From contig OX453275.1 in NCBI GenBank assembly GCA_949710005.1, positions 28,524,218-28,588,217 on the forward strand: a stretch of DNA of 64,000 nt, in the 5' to 3' direction. Made by a program: the position numbers and the translations under genes. The notes under the pieces were generated by a model. It searched no databases. It saw nothing but the letters and a program-made list of their open reading frames with translations, and had not been told where the DNA came from. The stretch comes from Ricordea florida (Eukaryota > Cnidaria > Anthozoa > Corallimorpharia > Ricordeidae). Positions 11,668-19,435 of the stretch are shown piece by piece (position 1 is the stretch's first letter; each line of letters begins with the position of its first letter).

Positions 11668-12570
11668 TTAAGCAGCAAACTTGTCCAACATGTTAAGAAA
11701 ATGTTCCGTATCGTCTACGCTGTTCATTTGATTTGATTGCAGGAGAACAGGAGTAGGTTTTTCTTCTTCTTCCTCTTCTTCTTCTATCTTGTTCGTGTTA
11801 ACGTGGGGGCCAACCACGATGACATCCGATTTGAAGGCTAAGAATTCTGGGGTGATGAATTTTTCGGGAATCATCCAGTCGTTGTAGAAGAATCGGGTGT
11901 TGTCGTTGACCTGTCGTGTCACCAATTCGTGTCTGTTGTAACGAGCCACTTTCCCGGGTTTGCATCGTTTGGGTTTTCTTTTTTCATGTTCTTTGGGTAG
12001 CATGAGATTCCCATCAAACCGTCTGGGTTCGCCATCGACTTCCATGACAACGATTTTGTTGGAGCAGGATAATGCAGTCTGGCGTGCTTTTCTTTTTCTT
12101 TCTTGTGGTGCTGGTGTCACTGATCTGGCTGGTGATTTGTCGATGTTTCTACCGGCATTGTATTGGATCGTTTTGGAGTTGGGATGTTCGTCAGCCCACT
12201 GGAAGTAGTTGCATGGACCATCTTTTATTTGGCGGTTGGCACATTTGAAGAAAGGTCTGTTGAAGTTGTTTTCCGTGCCAGCCAACACCATGGTGGAGAG
12301 ATCTCCGTGTTCGCATAAGGGTGGCAGAGCTTTGTACAATGGTTGTACTTTGTACAACAAGACGCTGCAGTAGTCATCCAATTTGTCCGTTCGTGTGAAG
12401 AAAGGACATCCGGTGGAACATTTGGTGTAGCGGTCAAAGGGGAACTTCTTGGCATTGAATGTGGTCAGATTGTTTTGGCAAAAACCACAAAGTTGATGTG
12501 GTTGATGCGGTTCTACAGGTCCGTAGGAATACAATTGACAAGAAGTGGGAGATTCAACAAAGATGCACAT
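11668..12570 (-). CDS. GRF zinc-finger protein
   Basis: 300 aa. Residues 86-125 form a GRF-type zinc finger: CEHG ... NRPFFKC ... GPCNYFQWAD (C86, H88, C110, C120, with the family F123 and W125). A second possible zinc site precedes it (C28/C31 and C51/C55). The rest is basic and ends in an acidic Glu-run and a helical C-terminus. GRF fingers bind single-stranded DNA or RNA in topoisomerase 3 alpha, APEX2 and NEIL3, so a role in element DNA replication, repair or nucleic-acid packaging is plausible. ATG at 12570 sits about 50 nt downstream of a TATAAAAAAG box. It is the gene nearest the left terminus. Confidence 0.7.
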   Translation of the reverse strand: MCIFVESPTSCQLYSYGPVEPHQPHQLCGFCQNNLTTFNAKKFPFDRYTKCSTGCPFFTRTDKLDDYCSVLLYKVQPLYKALPPLCEHGDLSTMVLAGTENNFNRPFFKCANRQIKDGPCNYFQWADEHPNSKTIQYNAGRNIDKSPARSVTPAPQERKRKARQTALSCSNKIVVMEVDGEPRRFDGNLMLPKEHEKRKPKRCKPGKVARYNRHELVTRQVNDNTRFFYNDWMIPEKFITPEFLAFKSDVIVVGPHVNTNKIEEEEEEEEKPTPVLLQSNQMNSVDDTEHFLNMLDKFAA

Positions 12571-12617
12571 CGTTCGTGTTGTGGAGGAGAAATGATAATC
12601 CGATGGATTCGTTGCTT

Positions 12618-12627
12618 CTTTTTTATA
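12618..12627 (-). promoter_or_regulatory. TATA box of the GRF gene
   Basis: TATAAAAAAG on the minus strand, 48 nt before the ATG at 12570. Confidence 0.6.
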
Positions 12628-12658
12628 CGTTTGAAAAGAAAACCAGTTGTTTTCCTGT

Positions 12659-12761
12659 TTTCATTAACCTGTATAAACCGGTTCCTGTTTCCTGTTTTCC
12701 TTGGTTTCTTTTTTTAGTAGCGAATCCAACGTCGTTTCATTAACCTGTATAAACCGGTTCC
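12659..12761. repeat. Direct repeat spanning the end of the 12.7-13.3 kb gene
   Basis: The words TTTCATTAACCTG and TATAAACCGGTTCC occur at 12659-12685 and again at 12735-12761. The second copy is coding (it encodes GTGLYRLMK near the C-terminus of the neighbouring gene). The first is downstream of that gene's stop. A local duplication of about 76 bp explains it. Confidence 0.7.
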
Positions 12762-13289
12762 TTCCTGTTCTTTTTTCTTTTTGGATCTTGTCATAACAGG
12801 ACTGAAAATCCGCCTGGATCGGGGTAATCTTGAAATAGCCTGTTTTCTTGGAGTGACGGTGGTGGGCGGAGTCGGTGGCATGACAAACGTTTCCAAATCA
12901 TCTTGTTGTTGTTCCACCACAGGCGTGATGGGTAATGCTGCATCGTCTATGGTTGTTGTGATGGCGTCAGGAAGGGTCGCTGTACCCACGGGTGTGGCAA
13001 ACGGAAGACGTCCTCTTCGCGGTTTCTTTTGGGGTCTGGGTCTGATAATGCGTACTGCAGGTATCTGTGTTCGGTATTGTGCCAACACAGCTTTGTAACG
13101 GTTCATGATGTTATCGTAAAGGGCCAGTTTTCTATCCAACGGAATGCTAGGATCATCGAGGATAGCTTTTATTTCGATGTCCATGTTGGCCAAGGAACGG
13201 ATGAAAGGAGATGTGTTGATTTTTTTTTCTTGTGACATAGTCGAGAGAACATCCTCTGGTACGAGGGCCATACGTCTTGCACGAGCCAT
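12714..13289 (-). CDS. Basic Polinton protein, candidate virion/core component
   Basis: 191 aa. The N-terminal ~85 residues are predicted helical (SPFIRSLANMDIEIKAILDD, then DRKLALYDNIMNRYKAVLAQ). A Pro/Arg-rich linker (RPRPQKKPRRGRLP), a Pro/Thr-rich stretch and a strongly basic tail ending RLMKRRWIRY follow. Proteins with this plan sit near the capsid genes of other Polintons, but I cannot name the family. A TATAAAC word at about 13322-13328 lies 33 nt before the ATG at 13289. Role as DNA-binding or capsid-associated protein is inference. Confidence 0.6.
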   Translation of the reverse strand: MARARRMALVPEDVLSTMSQEKKINTSPFIRSLANMDIEIKAILDDPSIPLDRKLALYDNIMNRYKAVLAQYRTQIPAVRIIRPRPQKKPRRGRLPFATPVGTATLPDAITTTIDDAALPITPVVEQQQDDLETFVMPPTPPTTVTPRKQAISRLPRSRRIFSPVMTRSKKKKEQEGTGLYRLMKRRWIRY

Positions 13290-13331
13290 GGTGTTGTGGA
13301 AAATGTTACCAATATGTCTACGTTTATACTT

Positions 13332-13682
13332 TTATTCTCCTCGGGAATGTCTCACCGCTTCTTCGGCTGCTAAACCTACCAGGACCGGGGTTAGAACGGA
13401 AGCCAGTGTGATTAAAAATCCACCACGTTGATTTAAGATGCGTTTCCTTTGTTTGACGGATGCTTTCTTCTTGGCCAAGGATCTGATCTTTTTGGCTTCG
13501 CGTTTCAATTTCAAAAATACTGGACGTTTCAACGGAATGACTCCTTTTAACAAGTTCAAAGAGATTTCGCTCAACATATCAATTTGACCTTTGGTCGCTT
13601 TTTGGACGAGACGCTTACGTGCTGGCGCTTTGGCACGTATAAAGCGCTGTAAAAAATCCGCGTTTCTTCCTAAACGTTCCAT
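13332..13682 (-). CDS. Small basic protein with C-terminal hydrophobic segment
   Basis: 116 aa, rich in Lys/Arg (RAKAPARKRLVQKATKGQ, KLKREAKKIRSLAKKKASVK), then RILNQRGGF and a hydrophobic helix (LITLASVLTPVLVGLAAEE). The combination of a helical basic body, an L-QRGGF junction and a short hydrophobic end recurs in Polinton gene sets next to the capsid genes. By position and composition it resembles a virion core or membrane-active protein; that is inference, and no catalytic motif is present. Confidence 0.65.
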   Translation of the reverse strand: MERLGRNADFLQRFIRAKAPARKRLVQKATKGQIDMLSEISLNLLKGVIPLKRPVFLKLKREAKKIRSLAKKKASVKQRKRILNQRGGFLITLASVLTPVLVGLAAEEAVRHSRGE

Positions 13683-13698
13683 GCTTGAATGGTTGCAA

Positions 13699-14130
13699 TC
13701 AAGGTGTGCTTGTTGTTTTTGAACTCTCTGTTTTCTTGTTCTGGCTTGTTTTCTTCTTCTTCTTGGTAGTCGTGGTGGCAGAGGAGGTTTTACGTTTTTT
13801 GACTGGTGGTCGTGCTGGTGGCGGTGGTGGTAGTGGTGTAGCTACGGAGGAAGAGAATTCTTCGTCATCGTCTTCTTCTTGCTGACCTTTCAGGTATTCC
13901 CAGTAGAGGAGTTCCTTGTACTTGCAAATGCTATCAGCCATGCGAGTTTCTAATCCGAAGATGGTGGTTAGAAGATTGATGCAGGAATTGGAGATGACAT
14001 CCAATTCATCGAGAGTTGCCATTTTCAACAGCTCGAGTTGCTCGCTTTGACTGGGTAGCGTCAATAACGTGGTGAGCAACACGTTTTTAACCTGACAGCT
14101 CTTATCGTCGTTGTTCTCTACTTGACACAT
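13699..14130 (-). CDS. Unknown Polinton protein with Lys/Ser/Thr-rich tail
   Basis: 143 aa. The first ~85 residues look helical (LLTTLLTLPSQSEQLELLKM, ETRMADSICKYKELLYWEY), followed by an acidic patch (QQEEDDDEEF), a Pro-run and a basic low-complexity tail rich in Lys, Ser and Thr. I do not recognise the family. ATG at 14130; it lies 16 nt from the preceding small basic gene, suggesting one transcription unit with it. Confidence 0.55.
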   Translation of the reverse strand: MCQVENNDDKSCQVKNVLLTTLLTLPSQSEQLELLKMATLDELDVISNSCINLLTTIFGLETRMADSICKYKELLYWEYLKGQQEEDDDEEFSSSVATPLPPPPPARPPVKKRKTSSATTTTKKKKKTSQNKKTESSKTTSTP

Positions 14131-14168
14131 CGTTGCGACTGATGCAAACGATCAAACCGTTTTTTGAT

Positions 14169-15164
14169 TTATTGCGTTTGACGTGTAGAGACTCGAGTGA
14201 CTCGAGGCTGTTGATTGGCTCCTTTGTAGGTGGTTGTGACGGTTCTTGTTTCGGTCACTGCAGCAATACGTCTTCCTCTGACTGCGTCGTCGGCTTGTTG
14301 TTGTAGATTTTGTACGGTTTGTTGAGTTCGTGGAGTAGCACGTACTCGTCGTACACGTGTCCTGGCTGAACTTGTGGCGTCACGTCGCGCTCCTGTTTCA
14401 CTGGCTGACCTTGCGGCGCTACGTCGCGCTCCTGTTTCAGTTGGAGGAGGAGGACGTGTTTGACGACGAATTCTTCGAATACGACGTTGTTGTCGTTGTT
14501 GTTGTATTCGCTGTCCTCGTAGTCGTCTTGGCGTTGTTCTTCTTGGAGCGATAGGTGTGGATGTTCTGAGAGGTGTAGCAGGTCGAGGTCCTGTTGGACC
14601 GGGTGAAATGGGAGTGATGGGTGATGAAAAGCCTACACCTACCTCTCCAATGGAACGTGTTGGCGATAGCTGAACTGGCGGAACACCGGTCCGGGTGACA
14701 AAGGACGTGGTGCGTGATGTGACTCCTACTCCTACCTCTCCAATATTACGTGGGGGTGTTCGTAATGTTGTCAATCGGGGTGAACGAAGCGGTCCCGTTG
14801 GCGGTGTTCCTTTGCGCCCGACCCTACTTGGTTGTTGAGGTCTTGTAGGTGCTGAAGCTAACCCTACACCGGTGGAAGAAATGTTTCTCAAGTGGGGCGG
14901 TGTTCCGGCAGGGGCTCCAAATCCAAAGGTGCTCGCGACAGAAGCTGTCAAAGGATCAAAACCTAGAGGTGCAGATGCTTCTTGTTGTAGAGAACGGTTG
15001 ACTGCCGAATCTCCAAAGCTGTCACGAAAATATCGATTGGCATCAAACTCGTCACTGGCAGCGCTACTTGCTGCCCGTATTTCCTCGAAAATTTCTTGGG
15101 TAGCTAAATCGTCCACGCCTAAGGTCAGTAAACGCCCTTCTTCATCGGTAGGCCACGTTGCCAT
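14169..15164 (-). CDS. Arg/Pro/Thr-rich low-complexity Polinton protein
   Basis: 331 aa. The first ~75 residues are acidic and ordered-looking (MATWPTDEEGRLLTLGVDDL). The rest is disordered, with duplicated blocks: the words IGEVGVG and PLRTSTP-like repeats, and ARRSAARSASETGARRDAT-like repeats around residues 245-270. A long Arg-rich region precedes a short C-terminus (TRTVTTTYKGANQQPRVTRV). Such composition suits a scaffold, core or DNA-condensing virion protein, but function is not shown. ATG at 15164, between the ATPase gene and the unknown basic gene. Confidence 0.6.
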   Translation of the reverse strand: MATWPTDEEGRLLTLGVDDLATQEIFEEIRAASSAASDEFDANRYFRDSFGDSAVNRSLQQEASAPLGFDPLTASVASTFGFGAPAGTPPHLRNISSTGVGLASAPTRPQQPSRVGRKGTPPTGPLRSPRLTTLRTPPRNIGEVGVGVTSRTTSFVTRTGVPPVQLSPTRSIGEVGVGFSSPITPISPGPTGPRPATPLRTSTPIAPRRTTPRRLRGQRIQQQRQQRRIRRIRRQTRPPPPTETGARRSAARSASETGARRDATSSARTRVRRVRATPRTQQTVQNLQQQADDAVRGRRIAAVTETRTVTTTYKGANQQPRVTRVSTRQTQ

Positions 15165-15208
15165 GATGACACAGTGGAAACAAATGATATTGATTAGTCT
15201 AACGTGAC

Positions 15209-15871
15209 TTATTTATTTTCTTTGTAAATAATGGTTGGTCCTTCTAAAATGTCGGTGCGAAGACGTAGATCATCGGGAGACGATGGATGAAGATCAAACA
15301 AGAGGTAACCGTACGGTTGACTCGTCGCATCGTGAAAACATTCCATGATAAAAGGGACACGCCCAGGATAAGCTTGTTGTGCCAAGTTGCGAACACCCAC
15401 CGCATCTCTTGGATTCTTGAAGGCCACCACATAATGCGTGTTGAGAGAAATGGTGCGCGCGTATTTGCCTGGTGGAAATAGATTTTGCGTCAAATAGATA
15501 CAAGTCACATCGTTGTGATGAGATCCTCTAGTGAAGAGATCCAGAATGTGTTGATCCTCCCCGCAATCGCGCATCAAATCATCCAACACCAAAATACCAG
15601 GTCTTTGATGACGAGGAAATAACATGTGGATGTTTGAAGGGATGCCTTTATGAAAGTGAATCCCTTCTCGTTGCATTTCCTGAAAACACGGTTGAGGTTC
15701 TCCGTAACAGTAGACGATGCGTTTAGGGGCTCGGTCAAAAATCTGTCCGGCATGCCGTAATAATTGTCTAGTGAACGTGGTTTTTCCGCATTGGCTGGGT
15801 CCCGCAATGATCATGCTGCATGGTGTTTTAAACATGGGTTCGTCGTAAACGGATGACATGGTTGCACACAT
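15209..15871 (-). CDS. FtsK/HerA-type genome-packaging ATPase
   Basis: 220 aa from ATG 15871 (an in-frame ATG at 15859 is also possible; the frame is open further up to a GTG). Walker A is GPSQCGKTT at about residues 24-32. Walker B is GILVLDDL at about residue 100, followed by a sensor-like stretch THNDVTCIYLTQNLF-type (here SHHNDVTCIYLTQNLF). This is the A32-like packaging ATPase of Polintons, virophages and related double-jelly-roll viruses, which pumps the element DNA into the capsid. It is adjacent to the protease and capsid genes, as usual. Length is normal for the family. Confidence 0.93.
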   Translation of the reverse strand: MCATMSSVYDEPMFKTPCSMIIAGPSQCGKTTFTRQLLRHAGQIFDRAPKRIVYCYGEPQPCFQEMQREGIHFHKGIPSNIHMLFPRHQRPGILVLDDLMRDCGEDQHILDLFTRGSHHNDVTCIYLTQNLFPPGKYARTISLNTHYVVAFKNPRDAVGVRNLAQQAYPGRVPFIMECFHDATSQPYGYLLFDLHPSSPDDLRLRTDILEGPTIIYKENK

Positions 15872-15904
15872 ACAAATGAATCTTGGGTTCACCTTCCACT
15901 TTTT

Positions 15905-16471
15905 TTATTTTCTACAACGATTACTACAACATTGTTTTCTTGACACATTACATTGATTACAAGCCATGTCACGCATGGTTTGACGGCAACAACGACGACG
16001 ACGACGACGTGACAAATGATGTTTGATAAACGCTTCCACGTGCTTGTCGTTGGCTTGCTTATTGCTCGGGGTGAAACATTGTTCGATGGTTTTTAAACTC
16101 TTGCCTCTGGTTCGAAAATACAAATAATAAAGGCAATAATAACCACACACGGACGAATTGAGGGACTGCAGGGTTTTCTTGCTGCGTATGGTTCTTTTGT
16201 TTCCTTTGGCCAAGTACTTGGTGAAAGCATCCGTGTAAAAAGTGGGCGGCAGTCCGTAGCTATCAAAAAATTCGTTTTGGGTCTTGTCTGGGAAATACAT
16301 GGCAATCCAATGCTGTCCTGGTTGACTGGCAGGATCTGTATTGGCAATGAGGGAAGCGGGATACGTGCGGATTCGTTTGGGTAATCGATCGCTTGGAAAC
16401 ACACCCAAAAATGTCGAAGCAATGCACGGATCGCGCATACTTAATATCTTCAATTCGTTAGTGTGCAACAT
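15905..16471 (-). CDS. Adenain-like capsid-maturation cysteine protease
   Basis: 188 aa. The family triad is visible: GQHWIAMYF (His54, with the following Trp), EFFDSYG (Asp70) and the oxyanion Gln/nucleophile block LQSLNSSVCGYYC (Q102, Cys109). This is the C48/C5 (Ulp1/adenain) fold used by adenoviruses, Polintons and virophages to cleave capsid precursors. The C-terminus is basic and Cys-rich (RRRRRRCC ... CNQCNVSRKQCC), perhaps DNA-binding like adenain, which is activated by DNA. It lies 12 nt upstream of the ATPase frame and 5 nt downstream of the major capsid gene. Confidence 0.92.
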   Translation of the reverse strand: MLHTNELKILSMRDPCIASTFLGVFPSDRLPKRIRTYPASLIANTDPASQPGQHWIAMYFPDKTQNEFFDSYGLPPTFYTDAFTKYLAKGNKRTIRSKKTLQSLNSSVCGYYCLYYLYFRTRGKSLKTIEQCFTPSNKQANDKHVEAFIKHHLSRRRRRRCCRQTMRDMACNQCNVSRKQCCSNRCRK

Positions 16472-16476
16472 GGTGT

Positions 16477-17817
16477 TCAGGCCAGGTCATAGGTCACGTT
16501 CTTGTTCGCATCAATTTCCATGATGTCCACATACTCTCCGTAGACAATCAACGTGAACACTGCGCCGGTGGGTTCTACGAACACACCTTTTATGGTGATT
16601 TGTCCTCTGTACTCTGGATGCATGTGAAAGGCAGCCCCGCTTCCGTCTGGAGTTAAGTCCCACATGAACAGGGCAAATCCTTCAGACCAATCATTTCGTT
16701 TTATTTGCAGACCAGGGCCTCGGTGCATGGTGCCACCTCCTAACAGCAGTGAATTGTAACCATTCACATTACCATTGTCATCCAATTCAATAGCAGGGCT
16801 TGGATATTCTTCTCCATTGACTAACAGCTTCAATGATTTCAGACCATACAGCTGGAAATTAAAGGGGTTGCGATCTTTTTTACCCACGTAGGCATCGTTT
16901 CGTACCAACCCCACCACCACACGTCGGGGTATTTTGCCCAAGAACAGATCATTCTTCTGGAAGCTGGCTTGTCCTGAAGCAATGTTGTAGGCTTGCACAT
17001 CTCCTCTTTCCAAATGGTACAGAGCGGGTAAGGGTCGTGATACTCCTCTTCCTGTCATGATGTTCAGGTGCCTCAGACGCACGGAATCACTGATTTTCAC
17101 ATAACGTACCATGAATTCACAATCCACGATTTTCAGTTTTTCTGTACCAGCTGCTGACATGAGACAAAAGGCTTCCGAGTTGATGTCAATGCGTATGTTC
17201 ATGTCTACATTTCCCACCAGGTACTTGTCTGTGTGGAACAGAGCATGGGCAGGAGTGCCTTGCATTTGCACGATCTTGCTTGTATCAATGAACAGTTGTC
17301 TTGCTTTCAAGTTATCAACCTCCGCACCAGCAGTAGTGGGGGTTGTTTCTGTTAGCTCAAATTTTCCTGCTTCATCAAGGTACCACAACACACAGGTCAT
17401 GTACGATTCAGCGCTGTCGCTCGGATAACTCAGCAAATTTTCAATGTAAGCTTTGTAGGCATAGGTGTCATTTTGTTGAGTGACCAGCGTGTTGTTGAGC
17501 TTGATGGACATCTGCTTGATGATGCTGTGCATGAAATTGTTGACTGGGATGCATTTCTTGTCATCAAGACTATCGCCATTTTCTTTGGTGACTTTGACCT
17601 TGAATTTAATGTAACACTTGGACAGGTCAATGTAGTCGGGCGTTGTTTCAATGTTGAATTCAATGGGACTCCCACGCTGAATTCTTGCTTCGGGATGATA
17701 CGGTTGCCAACGAGCACTTAGGACCGATGTGTCAGTAGGCGGTAACTCGAACAATTCCAAAGCAGAATTTCCACCATACTCTGAGGCATAGTGTTTAGTA
17801 GTTTGCTCTAAAATCAT
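16477..17817 (-). CDS. Major capsid protein, double jelly-roll type
   Basis: 446 aa from the ATG at 17817 (the frame is open a little further up, but without ATG). The start region EYGGNSALELFELPPTDTSVL and the blocks PIEFNIETTPDYIDLSKCYI, VNNFMHSIIKQMSIKLNNTL and AYIENLLSYPSDS are those of the Polinton/Maverick hexon family, often labelled F54H12.2-like in animal genomes. Secondary structure looks all-beta. It would build the icosahedral shell with the minor proteins nearby. A TATAAAAA box on the minus strand at 17859-17868 lies 45 nt before the ATG. Placement next to protease and ATPase supports the call. Confidence 0.92.
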   Translation of the reverse strand: MILEQTTKHYASEYGGNSALELFELPPTDTSVLSARWQPYHPEARIQRGSPIEFNIETTPDYIDLSKCYIKFKVKVTKENGDSLDDKKCIPVNNFMHSIIKQMSIKLNNTLVTQQNDTYAYKAYIENLLSYPSDSAESYMTCVLWYLDEAGKFELTETTPTTAGAEVDNLKARQLFIDTSKIVQMQGTPAHALFHTDKYLVGNVDMNIRIDINSEAFCLMSAAGTEKLKIVDCEFMVRYVKISDSVRLRHLNIMTGRGVSRPLPALYHLERGDVQAYNIASGQASFQKNDLFLGKIPRRVVVGLVRNDAYVGKKDRNPFNFQLYGLKSLKLLVNGEEYPSPAIELDDNGNVNGYNSLLLGGGTMHRGPGLQIKRNDWSEGFALFMWDLTPDGSGAAFHMHPEYRGQITIKGVFVEPTGAVFTLIVYGEYVDIMEIDANKNVTYDLA

Positions 17818-17858
17818 GATGATGTTGTCGTCGTCGTTTCCTGATCTCAAATGATAGG

Positions 17859-17868
17859 TTTTTATAGC
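17859..17868 (-). promoter_or_regulatory. TATA box of the major capsid gene
   Basis: GCTATAAAAA on the minus strand, 42-51 nt before the chosen ATG at 17817. It supports that start over the upstream non-ATG part of the frame. Confidence 0.65.
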
Positions 17869-17879
17869 TAGAAGTCAAT

Positions 17880-18461
17880 TTATCCGAAAATGTCTCTTTG
17901 TCGAGGACGACGTCGCGTTTGGCGTCGCATCATTCGTAGTTGACGCATGAACCGTCTTGCTTGGGGTGTTCCTTTCATCATTCTTCTTGCTCTTACACGT
18001 CTTCCTCCTGTTTGCAATGTTTTGCGCTTTGGTTTCCTCCTTCCGGCAACTCGTCGGCGCTTACTAGGTGGGGGTGCCAAAACCGATTTTGCTTTGGCCA
18101 TCAAAGCCGATTTTGCTTTGGCCGTCAACTCTTGTTTGCTTTTTTGCAAGGTTTCTTTGGTTCTTTGTTTGGCCGCTGTCTTTAACCTTTTTCCTGAAAG
18201 AACATCGCCAGCAACAGCAACACCGGTTTTCAGTGCTTTTTTCGCCGCTTGTTTGGCTACTCTTTTAGCCGTTCTCTTAGCGACGGGTGCCAGTTTCGAG
18301 GCCGCTTTCGAGGCCAAGGGTCTGACAGCCCGACCAATGCTACGGAATACAGCTCCTAAACCATGCCCGCGTTGAGTACGCGGTACAGGGGCACCTCTGA
18401 ATACGGTGATCGGTCCTCCTCCTGCTTGTCTCATGGGAATGACGTAAGGTGGGGGATTCAT
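17880..18461 (-). CDS. Basic pVI/pX-like virion protein
   Basis: 193 aa. The N-terminus MNPPPYVIPMRQAGGGPI and the QRGHGLGAVFRSIGRAVRPL block match the Gly-rich start and amphipathic helix of a protein conserved in Polintons and compared with adenovirus minor proteins VI/X. Ala/Lys-rich helices follow (ASKAASKLAPVAKRTAKRVA; LTAKAKSALMAKAKSVLA, an internal repeat), then a very basic tail (RRRVAGRRKPKRK, RRQTRRRPRQRD). Likely a capsid-internal, DNA- and membrane-interacting component. ATG at 18461, just upstream of the major capsid gene. Confidence 0.75.
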   Translation of the reverse strand: MNPPPYVIPMRQAGGGPITVFRGAPVPRTQRGHGLGAVFRSIGRAVRPLASKAASKLAPVAKRTAKRVAKQAAKKALKTGVAVAGDVLSGKRLKTAAKQRTKETLQKSKQELTAKAKSALMAKAKSVLAPPPSKRRRVAGRRKPKRKTLQTGGRRVRARRMMKGTPQARRFMRQLRMMRRQTRRRPRQRDIFG

Positions 18462-18538
18462 AAAGTCGTCTTCTGAAGCGTAACGTGACCTGTCTACAAA
18501 TGGTATGACCTGTCCTGGGGCAACCGTTATAAGGACAC

Positions 18539-19435
18539 TTAATGAGGTAGTCGGTCTCTTCTGAAATGTAACGTGACTTGGATAGCAGAGTCTACAAATG
18601 GAATTTCTTGTCCTGCGTCATCTGCTATGAGGATACTGATAGAATTAATGTGTGTTTGAGACAAGTTGAAATACATGGGTATCACAAAATCTTGATTCAC
18701 CACCGGTTCTTTGGAAATCGCCGGAACGACTCTCAGTAGATTCGCATTGATGTTGCCCACAGGATGAGGTTCCACGATATCCGTATACACAAATAGGTTG
18801 CGAGGTTTGTACCGTGCCGTTTCACTCAAATTCACTTTGTGTTCAGGCATGAAGTGCGCGGTTGCATCCATTCGTTCGGGTAACATGAGACGGTCTTGGG
18901 TCAAAAGGGCTCTGCTATTCCCATTTTTGCCTTCAATGTATTGGTAACTTCTGAGACTCAGTTGGGGTGAAAGGAATCCAAGCACTTTAGCTAGAGGGAT
19001 ACTGAATCCCAATCTTGTTTTCTTCTTCAATTCAATCATGGACACTGTTTCTGTTTCCGGATTATTTTCGATGGTCACGTAGTCGTCAAGGTTCACGCGG
19101 ATTAGATTCGCAATCATGCTGAGTTCATCGTGAATGATCTGGAAAATGGCCCCAGTCGTCGTGGCACCCTTTCTCCCTAGATGAAAATGATCGTCGTATA
19201 GGGGGTCATCATCATCATCATCTTGTATCACCACGTAGACAATGTAGGCACCCTCGTCTTCGGCATAGTGATTGACATAAATAAGATTGACGAGTGCCAC
19301 GCTCCAGGATGCATCCATATAAAGTCTTTCGGGAAGTTCGATAGTATAGTTCCCCGGTCTGTTGGTTTGATTATTGGTTGTCGCGGTATTGCTCGGTAAA
19401 ATCATGTAAAAGCTACCTTCGGTCACGGCGGTCAT
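18539..19435 (-). CDS. Capsid-associated paralogue 1 (candidate penton/minor capsid)
   Basis: 298 aa, first of four related tandem genes. It opens SFYMILPSNTA and NRPGNYTIELPERL ... DASWSVALVNLIYVN, the shared N-terminal module of the family (aromatic-LPSN, then a beta-strand, then WxVAL). It ends GQEIPFVDSAIQVTLHFRR, the shared C-terminal block. Beta-rich, no enzyme motifs. The family is common in Polintons beside the capsid genes, which suggests a vertex or minor capsid role; this is inference. Its ATG overlaps the stop of the next paralogue (ATGA). Confidence 0.75.
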   Translation of the reverse strand: MTAVTEGSFYMILPSNTATTNNQTNRPGNYTIELPERLYMDASWSVALVNLIYVNHYAEDEGAYIVYVVIQDDDDDDPLYDDHFHLGRKGATTTGAIFQIIHDELSMIANLIRVNLDDYVTIENNPETETVSMIELKKKTRLGFSIPLAKVLGFLSPQLSLRSYQYIEGKNGNSRALLTQDRLMLPERMDATAHFMPEHKVNLSETARYKPRNLFVYTDIVEPHPVGNINANLLRVVPAISKEPVVNQDFVIPMYFNLSQTHINSISILIADDAGQEIPFVDSAIQVTLHFRRDRLPH

